A stretch of 64,000 nucleotides of DNA from JAIBJN01 sp963842305 (GTDB taxonomy: Bacteria > Actinomycetota > Thermoleophilia > Gaiellales > Gaiellaceae), in assembly GCA_963842305.1 (NCBI GenBank), contig CAWJFW010000005.1, positions 248,001-312,000 of the forward strand, written 5' to 3'. Shown piece by piece: positions 17,110-25,406 of the stretch. How positions within the stretch are numbered: position 1 is the stretch's first letter; every line of letters begins with the position of its first letter. A program made the translations under genes and the position numbers. Under the pieces are notes generated by a model. The model was not told the DNA's origin. It was given only the letters and a program-made list of their open reading frames with translations, and did not search any database.

Positions 17110-18051
17110 ATGAAGACCTGTCCTAACTGCGGCCAAGCGACACGCGACGACGACCGGTTCTGTGCGAGCTGCGGACAGCCCATGGACCCGCGCCGGCAGA
17201 GCATTCCGCCCCTCGACGACCGGAGCCGCCGGCCGGTAGCGACCAGCGCGGCGTCGAGTGTGGCCGTCTACACGCATGCCCTCCGCCGATTCTGGTGGGT
17301 GCTCGTCATCGGTGCCGTCGTCGCGCTCCTGGCCGGGTTGTCCGCTCGGTTCTCGATCAGCATGTTCCCACCGGGCCTCGAGGAGAAGGACGAAGTCAGC
17401 TACACGGCTGAGTCCCGCCTCCTGATTACGAGCGCTGACAATCCTCACTTCCGGGCCAAGGAGACGCCGCCGCCCGAGGAGGAAACCACCGACGAAGGCA
17501 CCGGATTCGTGCCGGGGAGCGGCGTTCAGCCCTCGTCTGCGCCGGATCTGAACACGATTGTCCGGAACGCGAACACCTACCCCTACGTGATCGAGTCCGA
17601 CCAGGTGGCGAACTACCGCGAGCAGGAGTACGGCGATCTACCCGGGACCGTCCAGGCGCTCGGCGTCACCTCAGTGGTGACCGGAAACCGCATCGAGCTC
17701 TCCGAGATCCCGATCATCCGCCTCATCGCCACCGCCGACACGCCGCAGCAAGCGGTCGGCCTCGCGGACAAGACGGGAAAGGCGTTCATCGGCTGGCTTC
17801 GGACCTTCCAGGCCGACCACGGCATCGCCGAGTCGGACCGGATCGTGGTACAGCAGCTGAACGTCCCCAAGAACGCGGTGGCCACGGAAGGGCCGTCGAC
17901 GGCGCTGCCCGTGCTGGTCTTCATCGTCGTCTTCGCGGCGTCCTGCGTGCTCGCAGTCCTCCTCGACCGCTTGATCCCCGCCGGTCAGCCGAAGCCCGCC
18001 CGGTCGGAGGTCGAGCCGCTCGAGCCGGTCGAGGTCAAGAAGACCGCCTAG
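17110..18051 (+). CDS. Zinc-ribbon / Wzz-like chain-length determinant fusion
   Basis: This 313-residue membrane protein begins with a zinc ribbon (Cys4, 7, 18, 21: CPNCGQ and CASCGQP). A first membrane helix lies at about 58-80, then an outer-face domain rich in charged residues, and a second helix at about 266-286 with a short cytoplasmic tail. The two-helix layout and the phrase RLIATADTPQQAVGLADKTG are those of Wzz/polysaccharide co-polymerase proteins, which set chain length or help export. A cytoplasmic zinc ribbon is unusual on this family. It is 12 nt upstream of the Wzy-like gene, so the two are probably translated together. Confidence 0.7.
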   Translation: MKTCPNCGQATRDDDRFCASCGQPMDPRRQSIPPLDDRSRRPVATSAASSVAVYTHALRRFWWVLVIGAVVALLAGLSARFSISMFPPGLEEKDEVSYTAESRLLITSADNPHFRAKETPPPEEETTDEGTGFVPGSGVQPSSAPDLNTIVRNANTYPYVIESDQVANYREQEYGDLPGTVQALGVTSVVTGNRIELSEIPIIRLIATADTPQQAVGLADKTGKAFIGWLRTFQADHGIAESDRIVVQQLNVPKNAVATEGPSTALPVLVFIVVFAASCVLAVLLDRLIPAGQPKPARSEVEPLEPVEVKKTA

Positions 18052-18063
18052 GGAAGCGGGCCG

Positions 18064-19566
18064 ATGGCCCACGTCGAGCCGCAGTCTTCGCCCCGCTCTG
18101 CGGCCGCCCTGGCGATCGGCTCGTTCGGGATCTTCGCGCTGGTCGTCGGAGCGCTCCTTGGGCCCAACGAAACCATCGCGGGCGCTGCGGTCTTCGTCGC
18201 GGCAATCTTCCTGGCGCTCCGCGAGCTCACCACGCCCACCCTCACGTGGCCAACCGCGGTCGCGGGTTTTGCGGTCGTGATCTGGCTGATCCCGGCCCGC
18301 GGATACCGCCTCCCGATCTCGCTTCCCTTCAACCTCGAGCCGTACCGGATCGTGCTGGGGGTCCTGCTCATCGCGCTGATCGTCGCGGCGCTCAGCGGTC
18401 GAGCGCGGGTCGAGTTCCTCGGCTTCGGCATCCCGCTGGCTCTGCTCGCGGGAACGGCGACGTTCTCGGCCCTCATGAACTATCAGGATCTCGGCAATGG
18501 CCCCGGGGATCCGGGGGCCATGAAGTCGCTGTCGTACTACCTCGGTTTCCTCGCCGTCTTCGTCCTGGTCGCCTCGACGATCAAGACGCACGCCGCCATG
18601 GACACGGTGGTTCGGGGGCTGGTCGCGAGTGCGTCGATCGTCGCGCTTTCGGCCCTCTACGAGTCCCGAACCGGCTACAACGCGTTCGACCATCTTGCCG
18701 AGTGGATCCCGGCGCTCATCTACGAGCCGCGGGTCGACTTTCTCGAGCGTGGCGGGAACTTCCGCGTCTACGCCTCGGCGCAGCATCCGATCGCGCTTTC
18801 GGCGGCGCTCTTCATGATGCTCCCGCTGGGGCTCTACCTGACCGAGCGCGCGAAGAGCCGGTTCAGCGCTCTCCTTTGGACCGGGGCCGCGGGTATCTGT
18901 GCGATCGGGGCGGTTGCGACGATCTCACGGACGACCGTGATCATGGGCGCTGCGATCCTGGTCGTCGGCCTCTGGGTCCGCGCGCGAGTCGTGGTCAAGT
19001 TCTGGCCGCTCCTGCTCATCCTGCCGGTCGCCATCCACTTCGTCATCCCGGGGGCGATCGGCGGGATCCTGAACGCGTTCGACCCGCAGGAGGGCTTTAC
19101 GACCGACCTGGCCACCCGCTCGGGAGAGCAAGGATCTGGTCGACTCGCGGACATCGACCCGGGGCTCAAGGTCTGGAGCGAGTCGCCTCTCTACGGCAAC
19201 GGCATCGGCACGGAGGTCACGACCGGGGAAGCGGGGGCCGCCCAGACTGCCGAGGGCGTCGAGGGAGCGGTGATCTTCTTCGACAACGAGTGGCTGACCA
19301 CCCTCGTTGCGCTCGGCGTCCTCGGAATCATCGGGACGGCATGGTTCGTGTTCGGCAGCCTTCTCGCCGTGGGTAAGTTCGCCCGCAGGGTGCGCGGGCC
19401 CAGAAGCGACCTCGCGGCCGCCTGCGCGGCCTCGATCGGAGCGTTTGCGATCAGCATGTTCGTCTTCGACGCGTTCGCGTTCGTCCAGGCGACCGTCACG
19501 TTCCTCATGATCGCCGCCATCGGGCTCCAGGCCCGCCGGCTCGGCCCCCGCCCGACGGACGCCTAG
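18064..19566 (+). CDS. O-antigen polymerase/ligase-like membrane protein (Wzy/WaaL type)
   Basis: This 500-residue protein is hydrophobic through most of its length, with about 10-12 membrane helices. A large loop before the last helices contains GSGRLADIDPGLKVWSESPLYGNGIGTEV, the placement and style of the periplasmic loop of Wzy/WaaL enzymes, and FRVYASAQHPIALSAAL is also typical of the family. It would polymerise or ligate lipid-linked repeat units on the outer face of the membrane. It follows the Wzz-like gene by 12 nt. Polymerase and ligase cannot be told apart by sequence; the Wzz-like neighbour favours polymerase. Confidence 0.8.
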   Translation: MAHVEPQSSPRSAAALAIGSFGIFALVVGALLGPNETIAGAAVFVAAIFLALRELTTPTLTWPTAVAGFAVVIWLIPARGYRLPISLPFNLEPYRIVLGVLLIALIVAALSGRARVEFLGFGIPLALLAGTATFSALMNYQDLGNGPGDPGAMKSLSYYLGFLAVFVLVASTIKTHAAMDTVVRGLVASASIVALSALYESRTGYNAFDHLAEWIPALIYEPRVDFLERGGNFRVYASAQHPIALSAALFMMLPLGLYLTERAKSRFSALLWTGAAGICAIGAVATISRTTVIMGAAILVVGLWVRARVVVKFWPLLLILPVAIHFVIPGAIGGILNAFDPQEGFTTDLATRSGEQGSGRLADIDPGLKVWSESPLYGNGIGTEVTTGEAGAAQTAEGVEGAVIFFDNEWLTTLVALGVLGIIGTAWFVFGSLLAVGKFARRVRGPRSDLAAACAASIGAFAISMFVFDAFAFVQATVTFLMIAAIGLQARRLGPRPTDA

Positions 19567-19578
19567 GACGGGCTCTTT

Positions 19579-19742
19579 GGAGGGTCTGGCGGAATAGACG
19601 GCTGAGCCGCCGGGTCGCGCTGCTCGCCCCGAGACGGCGTCCTCAGTCGCGCCCGTAGCAGTGTGCTACGAGCGCTCCCTGCGTCCTTGCCTCGGAACGA
19701 CCATCGCACCCCGGCGACGAGCGCCATTCCGCCAAACCCTCC
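19579..19742. repeat. Inverted repeat flanking the gap between converging genes
   Basis: GGAGGGTCTGGCGGAAT (19579-19595) and its reverse complement ATTCCGCCAAACCCTCC (19726-19742) match at 16 of 17 positions, separated by 130 nt. Read on the minus strand, the right arm is a copy of the leader at 12571 and gives a strong ribosome-binding site ahead of an ATG at 19727. That ATG opens a 54-residue frame ending at 19563, with no recognisable product. Confidence 0.6.
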
Positions 19743-21118
19743 TAGCGCAGGAGCGACGTGCCCCGCATCGAGCCCGGGACGGGGAGCCCGAGCAGCTCGA
19801 GTGCGGTCGGGGCGACGTCCAGGAGATGTGCGCCGTTGCGCTCTCCGCCGTCGAGGCCCGGCGCGACGAGAACGAAGAGGCCCTCCTGGGCGTGGTTGGC
19901 GTCGTCCGGGCCCGTGTCGTTCTCGAAGGTGTGGATGCCCTCGTCGCCTCCAACCGTTCCGACCGAGCGCCAGAGGAGGTTCCCGAAGTGGACGATGAGG
20001 TCGGGCGCGAAGCCGTTGACCTCGGCGTAGGTCTCCTCGGGAATATGGACGCGGGTGTCGAGCGGCTCGCCGTTCTCGTCGGGAATCGCTTTGAGACGCT
20101 CGGCGAGATCACGACGGACGCGCTCGTAGTCGTCCGGCGAGACCGTCCCCTCGGGCTCGCGGCCCTTGACGTTCAGGAAGACCCGGGAGTAGTAGCCGCC
20201 CTCGCCCCAGGCCGTCGTCTTCGACCAGTCGACGGCAGCCTCGCGCAGTGGGACGGCCGTCTGCGGGTCGGTGACCGTCCCGAGGAGCCCTTCCCGGCGG
20301 AGCCACTCGTTTACGCGAATGCCGCCGTCCATGCGTTTGCCGCCGTGATCCGAGACCACGAAGACGGCGGTGTCCTCGTCCGCGTGCTCGAGGAGCCGGC
20401 CCATGAGCTCGTCCACGCGCTTGTGGTAGCCGAGGATCGCGCCCTCGTGCGGGTTGCCGGGCTCGTGTTTGCGGTGCTCCGGATCCATCATCTTCCAGAA
20501 GCCGTGGTACATCCTGTCGACGCCCATCTCGACCATGGCGAAGAGCTCCCAGGGCCGGGTGGAGAGAAGGTGCTCGGCGAGCTGGAAGCGCCGTTCGGTC
20601 ATCTCGTAGACCTGGCGCAGGAGGTAGTCCTTGTCGTCGGTGCGGAAGTCGCGGACGTCGAAGTGGTATTCGCCGACGGTCTGCTCGATCTCCCGCTTGA
20701 GCATCGGCGGAAAGGTGTACTGGCTCTCGATGGTCGGCGTCAGGAAGCAGCTGACCATGACCCCGTTGAGCGGCCGAGGTGGGTAGGTGCCCGGGACTCC
20801 GAGGACGATCGAGGGCTTCCCGCCGCGTGTCGCGTAGTCCCAGAGGCGCGGCTCGCGGATCGCCGTCGAGTTGGCGATGAAGAGCCCGTCGTACGAGTAG
20901 TCCGAGCGGTTGCGGAAGCCGTAGACGCCGAGGTCTCCGGGCGTTCGGCTCGCCATCATGCACGACCAGGCCGGGACCGTGATCGGGGGGATGACCGAGG
21001 TAAGCCTTCCGTAGGCGCCCCTCTCCATCAGGCCCGAGAGGACAGGCAGTTCCGCCCGCCAGCGCTCCAGCAGGAGCGACGGCTCGGCGCAGTCGAGCCC
21101 GATGATCATCACCTTCAT
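19742..21118 (-). CDS. Alkaline phosphatase superfamily phosphodiesterase (no LGYLE tail)
   Basis: This 458-residue protein belongs to the same superfamily as the 15386 product. Site residues are seen in IIGLDCAEPSLL, PPITVPAWSC, MGVDRMYHGFW, VSDHGGKRMDGG and NHAQEGLFV. It has no signal peptide. It ends just after LELLGLPVPGSMRG and lacks the charged helix and LGYLE tail of its relative. The gene upstream on the same strand (21177), 58 nt away across a hairpin, encodes a small protein that does carry such a tail. The two may act as one unit, which is inference. The substrate is unknown. Confidence 0.85.
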   Translation of the reverse strand: MKVMIIGLDCAEPSLLLERWRAELPVLSGLMERGAYGRLTSVIPPITVPAWSCMMASRTPGDLGVYGFRNRSDYSYDGLFIANSTAIREPRLWDYATRGGKPSIVLGVPGTYPPRPLNGVMVSCFLTPTIESQYTFPPMLKREIEQTVGEYHFDVRDFRTDDKDYLLRQVYEMTERRFQLAEHLLSTRPWELFAMVEMGVDRMYHGFWKMMDPEHRKHEPGNPHEGAILGYHKRVDELMGRLLEHADEDTAVFVVSDHGGKRMDGGIRVNEWLRREGLLGTVTDPQTAVPLREAAVDWSKTTAWGEGGYYSRVFLNVKGREPEGTVSPDDYERVRRDLAERLKAIPDENGEPLDTRVHIPEETYAEVNGFAPDLIVHFGNLLWRSVGTVGGDEGIHTFENDTGPDDANHAQEGLFVLVAPGLDGGERNGAHLLDVAPTALELLGLPVPGSMRGTSLLR

Positions 21119-21152
21119 CGCGACTCCGGCCGAAGAACGTGGAGAGCGTGAA

Positions 21153-21176
21153 TGAGGGAACCGCGAGGTTCCCTCA
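21153..21176 (-). terminator. Perfect 10-bp hairpin after the ribbon-helix-helix gene
   Basis: TGAGGGAACC (21153-21162) and GGTTCCCTCA (21167-21176) pair perfectly around a 4-nt loop, directly against the stop codon of the 21177 gene and before the phosphodiesterase start at 21118. There is no T-tract, so it may be an attenuator or RNA-processing site that lowers expression of the second gene. Confidence 0.5.
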
Positions 21177-21410
21177 TCAGTCCTCGAGGTAGCCGAGCGA
21201 CTGGAGGCGCCGGCGGATGGCCGTGACCTCCTCGTGGGTGAGGCCGTCCCCCTCCTGGGGCGGGGCCTGGCTCGAGACGAGGTCTCGGAGGACGTAGACG
21301 CTGAACTCCGTCACCGAGTGAAACCCCGTCCCCTCGATCACCTGACGTAGGCGGTCGTACAGCGGTCGAGGGATTTTGAGGGTGACGTCGTCGGTGCGAG
21401 GCCTGGCCAT
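21177..21410 (-). CDS. Ribbon-helix-helix-like small protein with LGYLE tail
   Basis: This 77-residue protein starts with a predicted ribbon-helix-helix fold: VTLKIPRPLYDRLRQVIEGT followed by HSVTEFSVYVLRDLV, as in CopG/Arc-type DNA-binding proteins or antitoxins. After a Pro/Gln linker it ends in IRRRLQSLGYLED, the same terminal motif as the phosphodiesterase at 15386. No toxin gene is adjacent; instead the next gene is the tail-less phosphodiesterase. It could repress the local genes or act as a detached accessory subunit of the phosphodiesterase. Both ideas are inference. Confidence 0.7.
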   Translation of the reverse strand: MARPRTDDVTLKIPRPLYDRLRQVIEGTGFHSVTEFSVYVLRDLVSSQAPPQEGDGLTHEEVTAIRRRLQSLGYLED

Positions 21411-21532
21411 GACGCTTCAGTAGGGATGTTCTGGGAGTGTAGCGGGGTGCCTCCGCCGAAGGTCTGGACCGTTACTCTGGACTTGGAACGACGGTCGTCA
21501 TCGCCTAGGACCTGAGTGAGGAGATGCGGTAG

Positions 21533-22123
21533 ATGAAGAGCCGGAGTTGGAGCGGGGCACTGCGTTCGTTCGTGGACCCGATGACGTATTTCCAGTTGGT
21601 CCGGCTCCTGCATTTCTACAGCTACTCGCACGTCCGGCCCCGGCGGCGGCTGACCATGGGCGAGGGAGCGACGATCGCTCCCAACGTCTCGCTCCGAAAC
21701 GGCGAGCGGATTGCCATCGGAAGCCGCACGAAGATCGGGGAGCGTGCCTACATCTGGGCGGGTGACGCGAGAGGGCGGATCAGGATCGGCGATGACTGCC
21801 GCCTCGGCCCCGAGGTGTTCGTCACCGCGTCCGACTACGGGCTCTCACCGGACGCGAAGATCACCGAGCAGGAGCGGAACGAGCGGGACGTCACGATCGG
21901 CAACGACGTCTGGCTCGGAGCCCGCGTCTTCGTCGGGGCAGGGGTCACGATCGGCGACGGCTGCGTCGTCAGCGCCGGCTCGGTGGTGACCAAGTCGCTG
22001 CCACCCGGCTCGGTGGCCGTCGGGAATCCGGCGCGGATCGTCCGCCGGCGCGAGGACTACGGCGAGGCCGCTCCGGCCTCCGAGCCCCACGCTGACCCGG
22101 ATCCCGTCACGACGCACGCGTGA
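21533..22123 (+). CDS. Hexapeptide-repeat acyltransferase (LbH family)
   Basis: This 196-residue enzyme is a left-handed beta-helix acyltransferase of the NodL/WcaF/maltose-acetyltransferase type. Repeats such as GERIAIGSRTKIGERAYI, RIRIGDDCRLGPEV and VTIGDGCVVSAGSVV are visible, with the terminal phrase PPGSVAVGNPARIV. It would put an acetyl or similar acyl group on a sugar hydroxyl, probably on the polysaccharide repeat unit, in the cytoplasm. It overlaps the glycosyltransferase gene by 4 nt and opens a four-gene run to 25406. The C-terminus (about 20 residues) is a disordered acidic tail. Confidence 0.85.
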   Translation: MKSRSWSGALRSFVDPMTYFQLVRLLHFYSYSHVRPRRRLTMGEGATIAPNVSLRNGERIAIGSRTKIGERAYIWAGDARGRIRIGDDCRLGPEVFVTASDYGLSPDAKITEQERNERDVTIGNDVWLGARVFVGAGVTIGDGCVVSAGSVVTKSLPPGSVAVGNPARIVRRREDYGEAAPASEPHADPDPVTTHA

Positions 22124-23070
22124 GCCCGGACGTCTCGATCCTCATCGTCACGTATCGGTGTCGCGAGGCGGCGCGGGCGTGCCTCGCCTCCCTGGCTCGG
22201 CAGGGGGAGGCGCACGAGATCATCCTCCTCGACAACGCGTCCGGCGACGGAACGGTCGAGATGGTGCGCACCGAGTTCCCCGACGTCCGGCTGATCGCAT
22301 CCGACGAGAACCTCGGCTTCGCGCTCGGCTGCAACCGGGCGGCGGAGGAGGCACGCGGCGAGTACCTGCTCCTCCTCAACCCGGACACTGTCGCCCACGA
22401 CGGGGCGGTCGGGAACATGCTCGCGTTCGCCCGCGCCCACCCCGAGCACGGGCTCTACGGTGGGCGGACGCTCGACCCGGACGGGTCCGTGAACCCGGGA
22501 TCCTGCTGGGGAGCGCCCACGGTCTGGAGCCTCTTCTGCTTCGCGACGCTCCTCTCGTCCGTGTTCAAGCACACGCGGCTCTTCGACCCTGAGTCCCTCG
22601 GAGGCTGGAAGCGTGACTCAGTCCGGGAGGTGGACATCGTCACGGGCTGTCTCCTGCTCGCCCCTCGCTCGCTCTGGCAGGAGCTCGGTGGGTTCGACAC
22701 GCGCTTCTTCATGTACGGCGAGGATGCCGATCTCTCGCTCCGTGCGGCCAAGCTCGGCTATCGGCCCGCGATCACGCCCGACGCGGTCGTCACGCACGAG
22801 ATCGGCGTGTCGTCCTCGAAGCGCGAGGACAAGCTGATGCTGCTCTTCCGCGGCAAGGCCACGCTCCTGCGCAAGCACTGGCGCGGCCTCCGCCTCCGAG
22901 TCGGCCTCTTCCTGCTGACGGCGGGGCTCGGCCTGCGATCGCTGCTCACGCGGCACCGAGGCGTGGAGGGCGGGCGTCCGTCGCCGTGGACGCAGGTGTG
23001 GCGGAACCGGCGCGAGTGGCTGCGGGGCTATCCCGAGCCGAACGCGGCCGGGCCCGCATCCGGACGCTGA
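22120..23070 (+). CDS. Glycosyltransferase family 2 (rhamnosyltransferase-like)
   Basis: This 316-residue protein starts VSILIVTYRC and shows the GT2 nucleotide-binding strand, LLLLNPDT as the DxD-equivalent region, and FFMYGEDADLSLRAAKLGY, typical of WbbL-like rhamnosyl and related transferases. A hydrophobic C-terminal stretch (about 265-285) may bind the membrane. It would add a sugar from a nucleotide donor to the lipid-linked repeat unit. Its GTG start lies in the acyltransferase stop codon. Donor and acceptor cannot be deduced. Confidence 0.85.
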   Translation: MSPDVSILIVTYRCREAARACLASLARQGEAHEIILLDNASGDGTVEMVRTEFPDVRLIASDENLGFALGCNRAAEEARGEYLLLLNPDTVAHDGAVGNMLAFARAHPEHGLYGGRTLDPDGSVNPGSCWGAPTVWSLFCFATLLSSVFKHTRLFDPESLGGWKRDSVREVDIVTGCLLLAPRSLWQELGGFDTRFFMYGEDADLSLRAAKLGYRPAITPDAVVTHEIGVSSSKREDKLMLLFRGKATLLRKHWRGLRLRVGLFLLTAGLGLRSLLTRHRGVEGGRPSPWTQVWRNRREWLRGYPEPNAAGPASGR

Positions 23071-23080
23071 CCGGGGCGCC

Positions 23081-24574
23081 ATGAACGACCACCACCATTC
23101 CTTCGCCGGCTCGCTCAAGTGGGCGTTCTACATGACGTGGGCCGACCGGGCGTTCTCGGTCTTCTTCACCTTCTTGCTCGCCGCGATTCTTGGGCCGCGC
23201 GACTTCGGCGTCGTCGCTCTCGCGCTCATCTACATCTCCGTCGTGCAGCTCATTCTCGAGGGCGGGATCCAGACCGCGGTCGTACAGCGCCAGAACCTCG
23301 AGGACGATCACCTCGACTCGGCGTTCTGGGCCAACCTGGCCTGGTGCCTCGTGCTCGCGGCGGCGAGCTTTCTCCTCGCCGGCTGGTGGGCGCGGCTCAA
23401 CGGCGTCCCGGAGCTCGAGAACGTGGTCAAGGTCCTGTCGTCGCTGCTCCTGATCTGGGGGCTCACCATCGTCCAGCTCGCGATCTTCCAGCGGGAGATG
23501 CGCTTCCGCGCCCTCGCCGTGCGCGAGACGGTTGCGGTGCTGGTCGGGGGCGTGATCGGGCTCGTGCTCGCCCTGCGGGGCGCGGGGGTCTGGGCGCTGG
23601 TCGCGCAGCAGCTCGGCTTCGCCGGGACACAGCTCGTCCTTCTCTGGGCCATGAGCACGTGGAAGCCGCACTTCCGCTTCTCGCGTTCGCACGCCCGGGA
23701 GCTCGTCGGGTTCTCGAGCGGTGTTTTCCTGTCCAACCTCGGCGGCTTCCTCAACCGCCGTGCGGACGCGCTTCTGATGGGCATCTTCTTCGGTCCGACC
23801 GCCGTCGGCCTCTACCGGCTCGCCGACCGCTTTTCGGACAACCTCCTCGAGCTGACGATGCGTCCGGTCGGGTACGTGTCGCTGCCGTTCTTCTCGCGGC
23901 TCCAGGACGACCGTCCCGCACTGAAAGAGGCGGTGGCGTCGTGCATCCGCACGACGCTGATCCTGACCATTCCGGCCATGGCCGTGATGGCGGCCTGCAG
24001 CGACTTCCTGATGGCGCTCATGGGCCCGGAGTGGGCGCCGGCCGCCGACGTGTTGAAGCTCCTCGCGCTCGTCGGCATCGGCAAGGCGATCGTCTTCTTC
24101 ACGGGCCCGCTCCTCTTCGCCGTCGCGCGACCCCATCTGCGCGCGCTCATGCTCTGGGCGCTCGCAGCGCTCTCCGCCGGGACGGTCCTTCTCGTGGGTT
24201 GGCTGCTCACCGACGACTCGAGCCGGGAGCAGGCGATCGGGATGGCCGCGTCGCGGGCGGCGTACTTCCTCGCCGTCGTCATCCCGGTGAACCTCGCGGT
24301 CGTCTGCTGGATCACCGGCTTGCGGCCGCGCTCTTTCCTCCCGTGGCTCGTGTCGCCGCTCCTCTCGGCCGCGGCCGGGATCGCCGCGATCGCGCTCCTC
24401 GAGCTGGCCGGCCTCCTCGACGGGTTGCCCGCGTTCGCGGCGCTTCTGATCGCGGGCGCCACGTCCTGTCTTGCGGCCGGCGCCGTGCTCTTCGCGCTGG
24501 AACCGCGCGCGCGGCAGCTTGTCCGGCCGGTCCTCCGGAAGCTGATGCGGCGGGAGAGCACCGCGACCGCCTGA
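23081..24574 (+). CDS. Polysaccharide flippase (Wzx/WzxC-like)
   Basis: This 497-residue protein has about 12-14 membrane helices and belongs to the MOP exporter superfamily. The N-terminal FAGSLKWAFYMTWADRAFSVFFTFLLA, LGPRDFGVVALALIYISV and the mid-protein RRADALLMGIFFGPTAVGLYRLADRF are typical of WzxC/RfbX-type flippases. It would move the lipid-linked repeat unit across the membrane for Wzy. It lies 10 nt after the glycosyltransferase and before a sulfotransferase. Confidence 0.85.
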   Translation: MNDHHHSFAGSLKWAFYMTWADRAFSVFFTFLLAAILGPRDFGVVALALIYISVVQLILEGGIQTAVVQRQNLEDDHLDSAFWANLAWCLVLAAASFLLAGWWARLNGVPELENVVKVLSSLLLIWGLTIVQLAIFQREMRFRALAVRETVAVLVGGVIGLVLALRGAGVWALVAQQLGFAGTQLVLLWAMSTWKPHFRFSRSHARELVGFSSGVFLSNLGGFLNRRADALLMGIFFGPTAVGLYRLADRFSDNLLELTMRPVGYVSLPFFSRLQDDRPALKEAVASCIRTTLILTIPAMAVMAACSDFLMALMGPEWAPAADVLKLLALVGIGKAIVFFTGPLLFAVARPHLRALMLWALAALSAGTVLLVGWLLTDDSSREQAIGMAASRAAYFLAVVIPVNLAVVCWITGLRPRSFLPWLVSPLLSAAAGIAAIALLELAGLLDGLPAFAALLIAGATSCLAAGAVLFALEPRARQLVRPVLRKLMRRESTATA

Positions 24575-24611
24575 ACGGCGTCGGCGACGACAGAATGCAG
24601 CCGAGCGGACG

Positions 24612-25406
24612 ATGACCGACACGACCCGCAACGTGCTTCCGGACGGCCTCGCGTTCCCGGGGCCGAACGTGATCGGCGCCACCGGCGGGTCGGGAACGCG
24701 CGTGGTCGCGCGCGTCCTCCGCACCTCAGGTGTCTACACGGGCGAGAAGCTCAATCCCTACGAGGACGCCGTCGAGTTCGGCTTCTATTCGGACCGCTGG
24801 ATCGACAGATACGTGGCGGCGGGCGGCGATGTCTCCCCGGAGCAACGCGCGGAGATGGAGGCCGACCTTCGCTCCGTGCTCGCAGACCACCTCGCGACCG
24901 TGCCGCCCGACGCGACCGGGTGGGGCTGGAAGGAGCCGCGCAGCATCTACCTCCTGCGCTTCTGGAACGAGGCGATGCCGGACCTCCGCTTCCTCCACTT
25001 CCTCCGTGACGGGCGCGACATGGCGTTCTCGGAGAACCAGAACCAGCTCAACTGGCACGGCCGCGCCGTCCTCGGCGACGAGTTCCGCAAGGCAAAGACG
25101 CCCGTGCGCTCGATCGCCCTCTGGAATCGCGTCAACCTTGCGGCGGCCGACTTCGGCGAGCGCGTCCTCGGCCCGCGCTACCTGCGTGTGCGCTTCGAAG
25201 ACCTCTGTGCCGAGCCCGGCCGGGCCGTGGACTCGATTTTTGCATTCTTCGGGCTCGACGGCGACGTCGAGGCCGCGGCTGCCGAAGTGCGCCCGCCTTC
25301 CTCTCTGGGTCGCTGGCAGGGGCGCCGGAGCAAGATCGTCGACCAGCTGACCCAGACCGCTGGACCGGCGCTCGAGCGCTTCGGCTATCTGGAGCGCGGC
25401 GCCTAG
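24612..25406 (+). CDS. Sulfotransferase family protein
   Basis: This 264-residue protein has the PAPS-dependent sulfotransferase layout. A P-loop-like GATGGSGTRVVARVL near residue 22 would hold the 5'-phosphosulfate, and FLRDGRDMAFSENQ near 137 fits the 3'-phosphate site. RVRFEDLCAEPG near 195 and a C-terminal FGYLERG are also family-like. It could sulfate the polysaccharide or another surface molecule. The P-loop is less canonical than RSGTT-type, so the donor is not certain. It ends the plus-strand run and overlaps the convergent 25403 gene by 4 nt. Confidence 0.75.
   Translation: MTDTTRNVLPDGLAFPGPNVIGATGGSGTRVVARVLRTSGVYTGEKLNPYEDAVEFGFYSDRWIDRYVAAGGDVSPEQRAEMEADLRSVLADHLATVPPDATGWGWKEPRSIYLLRFWNEAMPDLRFLHFLRDGRDMAFSENQNQLNWHGRAVLGDEFRKAKTPVRSIALWNRVNLAAADFGERVLGPRYLRVRFEDLCAEPGRAVDSIFAFFGLDGDVEAAAAEVRPPSSLGRWQGRRSKIVDQLTQTAGPALERFGYLERGA

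Noticed and set aside
21177..21410. Toxin-antitoxin pair
   Set aside because: The small protein looks like an antitoxin fold, but no toxin-like gene is next to it.
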